Shown here: positions 6,897 through 15,689 of the stretch, piece after piece | Layout of the letters: each line of letters begins with the position of its first letter | Numbering within the stretch: the stretch's first letter is position 1 | Origin: DASYYE01 sp035946955 | GTDB lineage: Bacteria; Actinomycetota; Actinomycetes; Streptosporangiales; Streptosporangiaceae | NCBI GenBank assembly: GCA_035946955.1 | Contig: DASYYE010000252.1 | Span: forward strand, 1 to 35,429 | Length of the DNA stretch: 35,429 nucleotides | Direction of reading: 5' to 3' | Program-made: the position numbers and the translations under genes | The notes under the pieces: model-generated | What the model saw: only the letters and a program-made list of their open reading frames with translations | What the model was told of the DNA's origin: nothing | Databases searched by the model: none

Positions 6897-9545
6897 GTGA
6901 CCTGGGCGCAGGGCCGCCGCAGCGCGCAGCCCCCGGGCAGGACGGCACTGGCTGAGCCAGCACCAGCTGCGGTGGCGCCGCTGCCGGCGCTGCGCAGGCT
7001 CGGCTCGACCCTGCGCGGGCTGACAGAGGCCGAGGCCGAGGCCCGCCTGCATGAGACAGGCGAGAACGTGGTGGCTCTCCCCCACCCGCCCACCTGGCCT
7101 GCCCGGCTGACCTCAGCCGCGCGCAGCCCGTTCGTCCTCATCCTGGCGGCACTGGCGGCCGCCTCGGCCGCTACCGGGGAACCGCGCGGCGCCGCGGCCA
7201 TCGCCGGGCTCGCGGCCGTGAGCTGCACGCTGCGCGCCAGCCAGGAACGCCGCTTCGACCAGGTGGCCGCGGCACTGGCGGCCACGGTCCCCGCCACGGC
7301 GACCGTGGTGCGGCGCGCCGCGCCCGACACCCCGTCAATGGCGCGCGAGGTTTTGGCGGAACAGCTCGTGCCCGGGGACATCGTCGCGCTGGCAGCCGGT
7401 GACCTGGTGCCCGCCGACCTGATGCTGCTGCGCTGCGACGGCCTCACGGTGGACCAGGCCGCTCTGACGGGTGAGTCGCACCCAGTGGCCAAGTCGGCAG
7501 CCCCCGCTTCGGGCCCGGGCCTGCCGGTGCCCACTGGCGGGGTCGATGCTGGCCACCTGTGCTTTGCGGGGTCCGCCGTCACGGCGGGCACGGCCACCGG
7601 GCTGGTGCTGGCCACCGGGGATGCCACCTACCTCGGCTGTGTGGCCGGCGCTCCGCAGCGCAGGGGCGAAACGTGCTTCGACCGGGGTGTCCGCAGCGTG
7701 GCCGGCCTGCTCGTGGGCTTCACGGCCGCGAGTGTGCCGGTGGTGCTCGCGGTCAATGCGGCGCTGCGCGGCCACTCGTTGCAGGCGGTCCTGTTCGCCC
7801 TGGCGGTGGCCGTGGGCCTGACCCCGGAGATGCTGCCTGTGGTGGTCACGGCCGCGCTCGCGCGGGGGGCCAGGCGGATGGCGGGGCAGGCGGTCGTCGT
7901 GCGGCGGCTGCCCGCGATCCACAACATCGGCGCGATGGACGTGCTGTGCACGGACAAGACCGGCACGCTGACCGAGGGTGTGGTCACCTTCGACCGGGCG
8001 GTCGACGCGATGGGCCGGGACGACCTGCAGGTGCTGCGGTGGGCATGGCTCAACAGCCAGGCGGCGTTGTCCGGCGAGCCCGCCGTCGACCCGCTTGACC
8101 TCGGCGTGCTCGAGCACGCCGGCAAGCTCGGGCTGGCTGGTGAGGCAGGCGCGGACCCCGTGGACGTGGTCCCCTTCGACCCCGTCCGGCGCCGGGTCAC
8201 CGTGGTCCTGCCGGGCGGGGCCGGCCGCCACACCCTGGTCACCAAGGGAGCGCCAGCCGAGGTCATCGGCTGCTGCACGCATGTCAGGTCAGACGGCGGG
8301 GACGCCAGGCTCGGCGCCACCGCACGCTGGCGGGCACAGCGGCTGGCTGAGGGCTGCGCGGCGCAGGGTGTGCGGCTGCTGGCCGTAGCCGTGGCAGCCC
8401 GGCCGACCAGGCTCGGCAGGTACTCACCGGCCGACGAGGCCGGCCTCACCCTGGTCGGGTTCATCGGCTTCCGCGACCTGCCGAAAGCCTCGGCCCGCCA
8501 GGGGATGGCAGACCTCGCGGCCGCCGGGGTCGCGGTCAAGGTCGTCACCGGCGACCACCCGGCCATCGCGGTGCGGGTCTGCCGCGACATCGGCATCGAG
8601 CCGGGGCGGCCGCTGACGGGGCGGCAGCTCGCGCGGCTCGACGACGCCATGCTGGCCCGGCTGGCCACCGGCACCACGGTCTTCGCCAGGGTGGACCCGG
8701 CCGCCAAGGCCAGGGTCGTGCGGGCACTGCGCTCGGCCGGTCACACCGTGGGGTTCCTGGCCGACGGGACCAACGACGTCCCCGCGCTGCGCGCCGCCGA
8801 CGTCGGGGTCTGCGTGGCCGGCTCGGTCGCGGCCACGCGCGAATGCGCCGATGTCGTGCTGGCGCGCAAGGACCTGACCGATGTCGGGCTTGCCGTCCGC
8901 ACTGGGCGCACCACGTTCACCAACATCGCCAACTACCTCAAGATCACCGTGTCCGCCAACCTCGGCAATGTGGCCGCGATGCTGGTCGCGAGCCTGGCCA
9001 TGCCGTTCCTGCCGATGCTGCCCATCCAGGTGCTGGTGCAGAACCTCTGCTGGGACGTGTGCCAGCTGGGGCTCGCATTCGACCGGGCTGGCGGCGGTCC
9101 GGCACGCACCCCACGCACGTTCGACACCCGCGACCTCGCCCGGTTCGCGCTCATCATCGGGCCGGTCAACCTGGTGACCGACCTCGTGACCTTCGCGTTC
9201 TTGTGGCGGGCCATCGGCGCGCATGTCAGCCCAGCGGGTCTCGCGGTGTTCCGGGCAGGCTGGTTCACCGAGAACCTCCTCACCCAGGCGGTTGCCGTGC
9301 ACCTGCTGCGGAGCCACCGGTGGCCCTGCGCCCGCGACCACGCCACACTCCCGGTGCTGCTGGCCACCGCTGGCCTGGCCGTCGTGGGGTGCCTGCCGTT
9401 CACGCCACTGGCGCAGCCGCTGGGGATGCGCGCCCTGCCAGCCAGCTACCTCCTGTTCCTCACGGCCGCCGTCGCCGGGTTCTGCCTGGCCACGGCCACG
9501 GCGAAAGGACTGTACCTGCGCGGTTCCCGGTGCCAGCGGCGGTGA
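6897..9545 (+). CDS. mgtA: Magnesium-translocating P-type ATPase (type IIIB)
   Basis: An 882-residue membrane pump that would import Mg2+ driven by ATP hydrolysis. Actuator TGES is at 191-194, the phosphorylated Asp353 is in DKTGTLTEG, and the hinge is D623-G-T-N-D627. The last differs from the common GDGINDAP by Thr and Val but keeps both Asp residues. The C-terminal block NYLKITVSANLGN, then MLPIQVLVQNLCWD, is typical of MgtA/MgtB rather than heavy-metal or Ca2+ pumps, and no N-terminal metal-binding CxxC domain exists. The GTG start has GGGG 9 bases upstream. It follows the ArsR gene by 30 bases and ends well before a T-tailed terminator. The subfamily is assigned from the membrane motifs; the ion itself is not proven. 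Confidence 0.88.
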   Translation: MTWAQGRRSAQPPGRTALAEPAPAAVAPLPALRRLGSTLRGLTEAEAEARLHETGENVVALPHPPTWPARLTSAARSPFVLILAALAAASAATGEPRGAAAIAGLAAVSCTLRASQERRFDQVAAALAATVPATATVVRRAAPDTPSMAREVLAEQLVPGDIVALAAGDLVPADLMLLRCDGLTVDQAALTGESHPVAKSAAPASGPGLPVPTGGVDAGHLCFAGSAVTAGTATGLVLATGDATYLGCVAGAPQRRGETCFDRGVRSVAGLLVGFTAASVPVVLAVNAALRGHSLQAVLFALAVAVGLTPEMLPVVVTAALARGARRMAGQAVVVRRLPAIHNIGAMDVLCTDKTGTLTEGVVTFDRAVDAMGRDDLQVLRWAWLNSQAALSGEPAVDPLDLGVLEHAGKLGLAGEAGADPVDVVPFDPVRRRVTVVLPGGAGRHTLVTKGAPAEVIGCCTHVRSDGGDARLGATARWRAQRLAEGCAAQGVRLLAVAVAARPTRLGRYSPADEAGLTLVGFIGFRDLPKASARQGMADLAAAGVAVKVVTGDHPAIAVRVCRDIGIEPGRPLTGRQLARLDDAMLARLATGTTVFARVDPAAKARVVRALRSAGHTVGFLADGTNDVPALRAADVGVCVAGSVAATRECADVVLARKDLTDVGLAVRTGRTTFTNIANYLKITVSANLGNVAAMLVASLAMPFLPMLPIQVLVQNLCWDVCQLGLAFDRAGGGPARTPRTFDTRDLARFALIIGPVNLVTDLVTFAFLWRAIGAHVSPAGLAVFRAGWFTENLLTQAVAVHLLRSHRWPCARDHATLPVLLATAGLAVVGCLPFTPLAQPLGMRALPASYLLFLTAAVAGFCLATATAKGLYLRGSRCQRR

Positions 9546-9644
9546 GGCCGCCCGCTCATGACCCGCCACTCTCAGTCCTGGGTGAGCGATATCCTCTTGG
9601 CTGCTTGCAGCCCCGCTGGGCGGTATGCTCTCGCTTGCTTCATT

Positions 9645-9669
9645 GCGCAACTCATTAAGTTGCGCTTTT
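9645..9669 (+). terminator. Intrinsic terminator after the P-type ATPase
   Basis: GCGCAACT, loop CATTA, AGTTGCGC, then TTTT: an 8-bp perfect stem with a U tract on the plus strand. It lies 100 bases after the ATPase stop. A TATGCT -10-like hexamer at 9624-9629 lies just before it, so it could alternatively be an attenuator in the leader of the next gene. Confidence 0.85.
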
Positions 9670-9704
9670 CAGCCCACTGAGCAGGACGGGAGCGTCGCAG
9701 GCAC

Positions 9705-11222
9705 GTGTCGGAGCACTGGCGGCATATGAGCCGGGTGAGGCGTGGCCTCCACATCGGCCTGACCGTGGTCGTGGTGGTGGCTGTCGTGGCCAGCGTGAGT
9801 GCCTACGAGGTCTACCGGGGCCTGTACAGCAACATCAAGGTCGTCAGCGTCGGCGGGCTGTCCAACAAGCAATCCATCTACGGTGTGCAGAACATCCTGT
9901 TGCTCGGATCCCAGACAAGGCAGGGACAGGGCAGGGGTTTCGGGAACAACCCGTCGCTGAACACGAGCAACTCGGACAACCTGCTGCTGGTCCATTTGGA
10001 CCCCACCCACACCCACGCCATCATCCTGTCGATCCCGCGGGACACGATCGTCTACGAACCTGGCTGCCGCGCCCGCCCACCCATCGGCATGGGCATCTGG
10101 GGGCCGTACCAGGCCGCGATCATCGACGGGGCCATGAACATCGGCGGCCCGTCCTGCGCGGTCAAGACCGTGGAGGACCTCACCGGCGTCACACTCGACC
10201 ACTTCGCCATGTTCGACTTCAACTCGTTCCGGGCGATGGTCGACGCCCTCGGCGGGGTGGAGGTCTGTGTGCCGCCGAGCGGCTACCGCGACCCGTACTC
10301 GGGCCTGCGCCTGTCCGGCGGCATGCACCTGCTCACCTACAACAAGGCGCTGGCCTTCGTGCGGACCCGCCACGGGGTGCAGGCCGAAGGGGACGTCGGC
10401 GGTGACCTGCCGCGCATCGAACTGCAGCAGGCGTTCATGTCCTCGGTCATCCAGAATGTGAACAGGACCGGACTGCTGAGTAACTCGATGCAGCTCCTCA
10501 AGATCGCCGGCATCGCGACCAAGGCGCTCACCGTCGACTCGGGCCTGGACTCGGTCAGCAAGCTGCTGAGCCTGGCGAACACCCTCCGGGGCCTGCACGC
10601 CAACGACGTGACGCTGATGACCATGCCGACGGTGACGGACAACAACCCCGGCTTCTCAGGCCGGCTGCTGCCCGAGGAACCGCAGGACGACCTGATCTTC
10701 CACATGATCCTGGCGGGCCAGAACTGGCGCCACGGGCTCCCCACGCTGCCCCCCGGCCAGGTCAAGGTCGACGTCCGCAACGGCACGGGCACCGCCGGGC
10801 TGGCCGGGAAGACCGCCACCGGCCTGCGCAAGCTCGGCTTCGACGTGGTGGGCGTCGGGAACGCCGCCGTGCCCACCGCCACCACCACGGTGACGTACTC
10901 GGGTATCGCGCAGGCAGAGGCGGCCTACACGCTGACGACCGGGCTGAAGTCGCTCCCAGCAGGTCAGAACCTGCTGCCGGAGCCTGCGCCGCAGGCCGGG
11001 AAGCCAGGCACGGTCACGCTGGTCATCGGCGGCGACTTCGCTGGCGTGAACCCGCCACCCGCCCCGGCCGCCGGTCAGGGCGGGAAGACCACCAAGCACC
11101 ACAGGCGGCACAGCCCGCCGAGCCAGCCGGCCACGACCACGTCGACGGTCCAGACCCGCAACGCGGGCGCCAGCCTGTGCTCCGGCCTCCCCCAGGCCAA
11201 CCCGAACCCGGGAAGGCCGTAA
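9705..11222 (+). CDS. LytR-CpsA-Psr (LCP) family cell-wall glycopolymer ligase
   Basis: Membrane-anchored enzyme that transfers polyprenyl-linked glycopolymers (teichoic acid, arabinogalactan or capsule) onto peptidoglycan outside the membrane. A short cytoplasmic start is followed by one helix (LHIGLTVVVVVAVVASVSA, about 15-33). The LCP domain follows: NILLLGSQTRQGQG, NSDNLLLVHLDP, ILSIPRDTIV, INIGG-type and VCVPPSGYRDPYSGL blocks, and ALAFVRTRHG near 220. A LytR_C domain (VDVRNGTGTAGLAGKTA) starts near 345, then a Pro/Lys/His-rich tail. The acidic and Arg residues that bind pyrophosphate and Mg are in place. The GTG at 9705 and the ATG at 9726 are both possible starts; neither has a strong ribosome site. 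It is a single gene bounded by hairpins on both sides. Confidence 0.92.
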   Translation: MSEHWRHMSRVRRGLHIGLTVVVVVAVVASVSAYEVYRGLYSNIKVVSVGGLSNKQSIYGVQNILLLGSQTRQGQGRGFGNNPSLNTSNSDNLLLVHLDPTHTHAIILSIPRDTIVYEPGCRARPPIGMGIWGPYQAAIIDGAMNIGGPSCAVKTVEDLTGVTLDHFAMFDFNSFRAMVDALGGVEVCVPPSGYRDPYSGLRLSGGMHLLTYNKALAFVRTRHGVQAEGDVGGDLPRIELQQAFMSSVIQNVNRTGLLSNSMQLLKIAGIATKALTVDSGLDSVSKLLSLANTLRGLHANDVTLMTMPTVTDNNPGFSGRLLPEEPQDDLIFHMILAGQNWRHGLPTLPPGQVKVDVRNGTGTAGLAGKTATGLRKLGFDVVGVGNAAVPTATTTVTYSGIAQAEAAYTLTTGLKSLPAGQNLLPEPAPQAGKPGTVTLVIGGDFAGVNPPPAPAAGQGGKTTKHHRRHSPPSQPATTTSTVQTRNAGASLCSGLPQANPNPGRP

Positions 11223-11234
11223 CCTTCCCGGGTT
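11205..11234 (+). terminator. Perfect 12-bp hairpin spanning the LCP stop
   Basis: AACCCGGGAAGG pairs perfectly with CCTTCCCGGGTT, and the loop CCGTAA contains the TAA stop codon. There is no U tract, but the stem is strong and symmetric, so it can act on both strands between convergent genes. Confidence 0.75.
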
Positions 11235-11541
11235 CGCTGCCGCCGCGCGCTCTCAGCCCACTTCTCTTGCTGTTATCAGCGCTTGAGGATCGTCGATGTA
11301 CCGCTGCGTACAAAAGTTTGTCCTCCCACGCACATCGATCACTCACGCCTTGGGGCGAAGATGCGGCACCTGTTGCTGTTATCGCCGTCCTGCGTACGCC
11401 GCCGCAGGTCAGTTGTTCGACCGCCGCCCGGTCTCCATGATCCTGAAGGAGTTTCAGTCACTATGACTGAGAAGTCGACATGATCATGGGTTTGGGCTCC
11501 TCGGTGAGCGGTGGCCCAGCGTTGGCACGCGATCGTGGCTG
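11235..11541. other. Convergent gap with an orphan ribosome-site mini-ORF
   Basis: There is no convincing gene in these 307 bases between the ends of the LCP and S8 peptidase genes. It is less G+C-rich than its surroundings. It holds AAGGAG 11 bases before an ATG at 11463 that opens a five-residue frame (MTEKST counting Met, then TGA at 11481-11483). A longer in-frame ATG at 11361 would give a 40-residue basic peptide. It also has a 6-bp hairpin at 11389-11408 (CCTGCG/CGCAGG) and two copies of TTGCTGTTATC at 11267 and 11373. It could be the start of a deleted plus-strand gene or a small RNA; I cannot decide. Confidence 0.4.
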
Positions 11542-11553
11542 TCAGTGACAGCC
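11537..11553 (-). terminator. Hairpin spanning the S8 peptidase stop
   Basis: GGCTGT, loop CACTG, ACAGCC on the minus strand, with the TGA stop inside the structure. No U tract is present. Its layout parallels the hairpin over the neighbouring LCP stop. Confidence 0.5.
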
Positions 11554-12876
11554 CGGCGTGGGCCGGCAGGCCCCGCACGCACTGCACCCGCACTTGTGCG
11601 AGATGGTGTCGCAGCCGGCCTGGCAGGGCAGGAGGACGGCGCCGACGCCCGGGATCGCCTGGGAACGGGCGAAGGCGAGCATGGCGGCGGCCGCTTCCCG
11701 GCCGTTCTCACCCGTGCGTGACATCCGGGCAGCGATCAGGCCTGTCACGATCGGGGTGGAGAACGAGGTGCCGCTCCAGCGGCACATGCCGTGGAAGTAG
11801 CGGACCTGGCCTGTGAATGGCGGGTCGATGCAGGTGTAGGTGCCGGACGCGTAGGCGTTGACGAGGTCACGGCCGGGTGCGTACACGTCCACCCACCCCC
11901 CGTGGTTGCTGAACGCCGCGCGGTGCCGGCCGTCTGCGGCCAGCGCACCCACGGCGACCATGCCGGGGAACGCCGCTGGCCAGAACGGCTTGTGGGAGTC
12001 GTTGTTGCCCGCCGCCACCACACACGCGATGCCCTTGCCACGCTGGCGCAGGTGCTTGCGCCAGACGTCGAAGGTGAGCAGTGGCAGATCCTTCCTGGTC
12101 TTGGTGGAGGCCGTGAGGTTGATGAGGTCATAGCCCTGGCCCAGCGCGGCTTCGAGCTTCGGCACCGCATCGGACTCCAGCGCGCTGCCCGCGGTGTCGA
12201 ACACGTTGGCCACGAAGACCTCGGCCGAGGGCGCCATGCACTTGAGCACGCCCGCCACGAACGTCCCATGCCCGACGTAGGGGGGGATGTGCGGCGGGAT
12301 GGGGATGGGGTCCACCTCGCCGTGGACTCCGGCGAGCCAGGAGTGGGCCTGGACGGAGCCCGCCGCCAGGCCGGTGTCGGCCACGTAGACACGCACGCCC
12401 TCGCCCCACTCGCGGGAGCACGGGCCAGGCTCCGGCTCGACCTCGTCGGTCACGGTCCCGGGCTCGTTGGCCGGGCAGGGGATGACCGGGGAGACGGTCA
12501 GGACGTGGTTGGGCGTTGCGGCGCCCTCCCCGAGCTCGGCGTCGATCACCTCCAGTGCCTCGATCACCCCCTCGCCTTCCCCCCCGGTGAACCGGCTGCC
12601 CCGCAGCGACAGCAGGGACACGCCCCGGACCACGCGCTCGACCCGGGGCCCGCCCTCGCCCTCCTCCCTGGGTGCTGTCTCCTCGGGCCGCGTGACGATC
12701 TCGATGACGCGGTCGAGGTACTCGTCGAGGACGAGGAGGACACCTTTCTCGTACATGAAGTCAATGCCTTTGTCCGCCGGGTCGTCTTTGGTCACCACCC
12801 TGCCGTCGAAGGCCGCCTCGATGAAGGTGACCTGGCTTTCCGCTTTCGGGACAAACCGTGCTGAACCTGTATCCAT
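11542..12876 (-). CDS. Subtilisin-like (S8) serine peptidase, cytoplasmic, Cys-rich tail
   Basis: A 444-residue subtilase with a full catalytic set: Asp167 in VYVADTG, His203 in VGHGTFVAGVL, oxyanion Asn291 in VVAAGNND and Ser371 in SGTSFSTP. The first 155 residues are an acidic N-terminal region that could serve as a pro- or regulatory domain. There is no signal peptide or membrane helix, so it should act inside the cell. The last 27 residues hold seven cysteines (418, 422, 429, 431, 434, 437, 443), unusual for a subtilase and suggestive of a metal knot or redox switch. The ATG start has GGAGG with 8-base spacing. It is divergent, with a 77-base gap, from the TPR-CHAT gene. Two more regulators and an S53 protease lie beyond that. 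The substrate is unknown. Confidence 0.9.
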   Translation of the reverse strand: MDTGSARFVPKAESQVTFIEAAFDGRVVTKDDPADKGIDFMYEKGVLLVLDEYLDRVIEIVTRPEETAPREEGEGGPRVERVVRGVSLLSLRGSRFTGGEGEGVIEALEVIDAELGEGAATPNHVLTVSPVIPCPANEPGTVTDEVEPEPGPCSREWGEGVRVYVADTGLAAGSVQAHSWLAGVHGEVDPIPIPPHIPPYVGHGTFVAGVLKCMAPSAEVFVANVFDTAGSALESDAVPKLEAALGQGYDLINLTASTKTRKDLPLLTFDVWRKHLRQRGKGIACVVAAGNNDSHKPFWPAAFPGMVAVGALAADGRHRAAFSNHGGWVDVYAPGRDLVNAYASGTYTCIDPPFTGQVRYFHGMCRWSGTSFSTPIVTGLIAARMSRTGENGREAAAAMLAFARSQAIPGVGAVLLPCQAGCDTISHKCGCSACGACRPTPGCH

Positions 12877-12922
12877 GGCCTTGCCCTCCTAAGTCAGATG
12901 GACCGAGATAATGGCACGGATC

Positions 12923-12928
12923 TACCAT
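12923..12928 (+). promoter_or_regulatory. Candidate -10 for the CHAT gene
   Basis: TACCAT lies 7 bases before an in-frame GTG at 12936, so transcription could start at that codon (leaderless). A second GTG at 12954 instead has a GGGGGAG ribosome site. No -35 was recognised. Confidence 0.35.
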
Positions 12929-12953
12929 TGGACGCGTGCCGGGGGGAGCCCGC

Positions 12954-15575
12954 GTGTCCACGCGTAGCCGGGACGACACGGTTGACTTGCTGACCCTCGC
13001 CACATCCCGCCCCCGGGAAGGGCTGGCGAGGGCTCGAGCCATGCTGGCAGGCCAGCCTGACCCGTTCGACGCCTCGGTCGCCCACCACGCAATCGGCTTC
13101 GTGCTGCGGGAGTTCGGCGACGTCAATGCGGCAATCCGGGAACTCCGGGCCGCGCTGCGCGCCGCGCGGCTGGCCGGTGTGGCCGACCGCGAGGCGGACG
13201 TGCTGGCCGCACTGGCGGTGGCCCTGGTCTATGCCGGCCGCACCAGCGCGGGCTTTGCCGCGTTCGACCAGGCGGTGTCCCAGACCCGGGGGGTGAACGC
13301 GGCGCAGATCCTGCACCGCCGCGGCATCGCACTGTGGACGCTCGGCCGCTACCCCGAGGCACTGGACGACCTCCGGCGTGCGCTCGCCACGTTCCGCCGC
13401 AGCGGCGTCCCGGTCTGGACGGGACGCGCCCTGACCGCCCGTGCCCTGGTCTACCTGGCGCAGGGCTCTACCGGGCAGGCGACGCTCGACCTCCAGGCCG
13501 CCGAACAGCTGTTCGCCATGGCCGGCCAGGAACTCGAGTCCGCCTACTCGGTGCACAACCGGGGCAAAGTCGCGTACCGGTCCGGGAACCTGCCACAGGC
13601 CTTGGCCTGCCTCGACGAGGCGGCGCAGAGCTATGCCTCGCTGGACGTCCCCATCGCAGAGCTCGCCATCGACCGGTGCGCGGTGCTGCTGACCGCGGGA
13701 CTGCCGCACGACGCGCTCACTCATGCCGACACCGCGATCCGTGACATCGACCAGGTCCGCGGCCAGTCCACCATGAAGACGGAACTGCTGCTCGCCGCGG
13801 CCAATGCCGCGCTGGCCGCGGCCCAGCCGGACGTGGCACTGGCCCATGCGCTGGCGGCCCGCCGCCTGTTCAGCGCCCAGGGCAGGCAGTGGTGGCACGT
13901 GCATGCGGGGTTCGTGGTGCTGCGCGCCCGGTTCGCACAGGGGACCGTCACAGCGCAGTTGTCCCGTCAGGCCGAGCTGGTCGCTTCGCAGCTCGAGGCA
14001 CTCGGCTCCCCTGAGGCCGTGCAGGCACACCTGCTGGCGGGCAGGGTCGCCAGCCGCCTCGGACGCACCGCCGCGGCGCAGCTCCACCTCAGTGCCGCCG
14101 CGCGTCACCGGTCGCGCGGCCCTGCGCTGGACCGGGTCAGCGGCTGGCTGGCGGAGGCGCTGCTCGCGGAGGCGGCTGGCAACACCAGGCGGCTGCTGTT
14201 CGCGTGCCACCGCGGGCTCGACACCCTCGACGCCCACCGGCTGACGCTGGGCGCCTCCGAACTGCGTGCCCGCGCCACCGCACAAGGCGCCGAACTCGCG
14301 GAACTGGCGCAGCGCATCGCGGTGCGCTCGGGCAGGGCCCGGCTGCTGCTCACCTGGAGCGAACGCTGGCGTGCCACCGCCCTGACCGTACCCCCGGTGC
14401 ACCCCGGCGAAGACCCCCAGCTCGAGTCCGACCTCGCCGCGGCCCGCGATGTCGCCAGCCGCCTGAGTCACGGCCCGGTGCGCGGCGCGGCAGCGACAGC
14501 ACTGCGGCGTGAGCAGGCGCGGCTGGAGGACGCCATCCGCGCCCGGGTGATGCGCGCGCCAGGCCCCGCCGACGCCGCACCCGCGCAGAGCTTCGACATG
14601 CGTGCCCTGCTGGACCAGCTCCAGGACACGCGGCTGGTCCAGATCGTCAATTCCGATGGCGTCATGCACGTGCTGGTCTGTGGCGATGGCGTGGTCCGGC
14701 AGGTCACGGCGGGGCAGGCCAGCCAGGCCGAGCGAGCCGTCGAGCTGGCCAGGTTCGGGCTGCGGCGGCTCGCTCACAACCGGCCAGCCGACAACGCCCG
14801 CAGCGCCTTCGCCATCCTCACGGCGACCGGCGGCCAACTGGAAGAAACGCTCCTCGGCGACGCCACCCGCCACCTCGGTGACGGGCCGGTGGTGGTCGTC
14901 CCGCCCGGCCGGCTCCACGCGGTGCCCTGGGCACTGCTGCCGTCGCTGCGCGGACGGCCCGTCAGTATCGCGCCCTCGGCCCGGGCGTGGCAGCGGGCCC
15001 GGGCCACCGTCCCGCCTCCCCGGCAGCGGGTGGTCCTCGTCCGTGGCCCAGGGCTGAGCAGTGACGGCGGCGAGGTGCCGCAGCTGGCCAAGATGCATGA
15101 CGACGTCACGGTCCTGGGCGGCGGGAACGCCACGACCAGCCGGGTGCTGGGTGCGGTCGACGGGGCCTGGCTGGCCCACATTGCCGCGCACGGGACCTTC
15201 CGCGCCGACAGCCCACTGTTCTCCTCGCTGCTGATGGACGACGGACCCCTCACGGTCTACGACTTCGAGCGGTTGCACCGGGCCCCGTACCGTCTCGTCC
15301 TGCCGAGCTGTGACTCCGGCATGCTCGCACCCGCCGGGGCCGACGAACTGCTCGGCCTGGTCGCCAGCCTGCTGCCGCTGGGTACGGCGGGAGTCGTGGC
15401 CAGCGTCGTAGCGGTGAACGACCACGTGGTCGCGCCTCTCATGGTGGACCTGCACCAACGTCTACTGGATGGCCACACCCTGGCGGAGTCGCTATGCGGC
15501 GTGCGCCTGGCGGTGGCAGACGATCCTGCCCTCCTCGCCGCGGCGTGGTCGCTGGTGGCCCTCGGCGCCGGCTAG
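12954..15575 (+). CDS. TPR-CHAT protein (caspase-like protease)
   Basis: A cytoplasmic protein of about 873 residues. The N-terminal 400 or so residues are helical tetratricopeptide-like repeats (for example HHAIGFVLREFGDVNAAIREL, RGIALWTLGRYPEALDDLRRA and NRGKVAYRSGNLPQALACLDE stretches), expected to bind partners or sense a trigger. The last 300 residues are a CHAT domain, a clan CD relative of caspases and separase, with catalytic His746 in HIAAHGTF and Cys786 in LPSCDSG, followed by ADELLGLVASLL typical of the family. Both catalytic residues are intact, so protease activity is likely. The GTG at 12954 has GGGGGAG upstream; the alternative GTG at 12936 would be leaderless. Divergent S8 peptidase upstream; sigma factor, companion protein and S53 peptidase downstream. 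The trigger and target are unknown. Confidence 0.92.
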   Translation: MSTRSRDDTVDLLTLATSRPREGLARARAMLAGQPDPFDASVAHHAIGFVLREFGDVNAAIRELRAALRAARLAGVADREADVLAALAVALVYAGRTSAGFAAFDQAVSQTRGVNAAQILHRRGIALWTLGRYPEALDDLRRALATFRRSGVPVWTGRALTARALVYLAQGSTGQATLDLQAAEQLFAMAGQELESAYSVHNRGKVAYRSGNLPQALACLDEAAQSYASLDVPIAELAIDRCAVLLTAGLPHDALTHADTAIRDIDQVRGQSTMKTELLLAAANAALAAAQPDVALAHALAARRLFSAQGRQWWHVHAGFVVLRARFAQGTVTAQLSRQAELVASQLEALGSPEAVQAHLLAGRVASRLGRTAAAQLHLSAAARHRSRGPALDRVSGWLAEALLAEAAGNTRRLLFACHRGLDTLDAHRLTLGASELRARATAQGAELAELAQRIAVRSGRARLLLTWSERWRATALTVPPVHPGEDPQLESDLAAARDVASRLSHGPVRGAAATALRREQARLEDAIRARVMRAPGPADAAPAQSFDMRALLDQLQDTRLVQIVNSDGVMHVLVCGDGVVRQVTAGQASQAERAVELARFGLRRLAHNRPADNARSAFAILTATGGQLEETLLGDATRHLGDGPVVVVPPGRLHAVPWALLPSLRGRPVSIAPSARAWQRARATVPPPRQRVVLVRGPGLSSDGGEVPQLAKMHDDVTVLGGGNATTSRVLGAVDGAWLAHIAAHGTFRADSPLFSSLLMDDGPLTVYDFERLHRAPYRLVLPSCDSGMLAPAGADELLGLVASLLPLGTAGVVASVVAVNDHVVAPLMVDLHQRLLDGHTLAESLCGVRLAVADDPALLAAAWSLVALGAG

Positions 15576-15608
15576 GCACCGCTGCCACCTGTTTCCTTAC
15601 TGGACAGA

Positions 15609-15623
15609 ACCGGCGAGGCCGGT
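15609..15623 (+). terminator. Hairpin after the CHAT gene
   Basis: ACCGGC, loop GAG, GCCGGT, 34 bases after the CHAT stop. It is short and lacks a U tract, so it may only weaken read-through into the sigma gene. Confidence 0.4.
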
Positions 15624-15652
15624 CCTGATACACCGCGACCGCGGGAGCCCGG

Positions 15653-15689
15653 AAAAACCACCGAGGTTGATGTATCAACCACCTCGGTG
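15653..15689 (-). terminator. T-tailed terminator on the strand opposite the cluster
   Basis: Read on the minus strand, CACCGA pairs with TCGGTG and, inside, GGTTGAT with ATCAACC (loop AC), with a 3-base bulge on one side. The run GGTTTTTCC follows immediately. This is a canonical intrinsic terminator, but no minus-strand gene is present nearby. On the plus strand no U tract follows. It suggests a short antisense transcript initiated in 15700-16000. Confidence 0.65.

Noticed and set aside
7335..9650. Long frames antisense to the P-type ATPase
   Set aside because: Shadow frames with no family motifs.
5088..11279. TCTTGCTGTTATCAG present both near 5089 and near 11265
   Set aside because: A single 15-base match in 35 kb is about what chance gives, and one copy lies within a coding gene.
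12894..15458. Very long open frame antisense to the CHAT gene
   Set aside because: Gln/His/Gly/Arg-rich composition typical of the complement of a high-GC3 gene; the plus strand encodes a clear TPR-CHAT protein.
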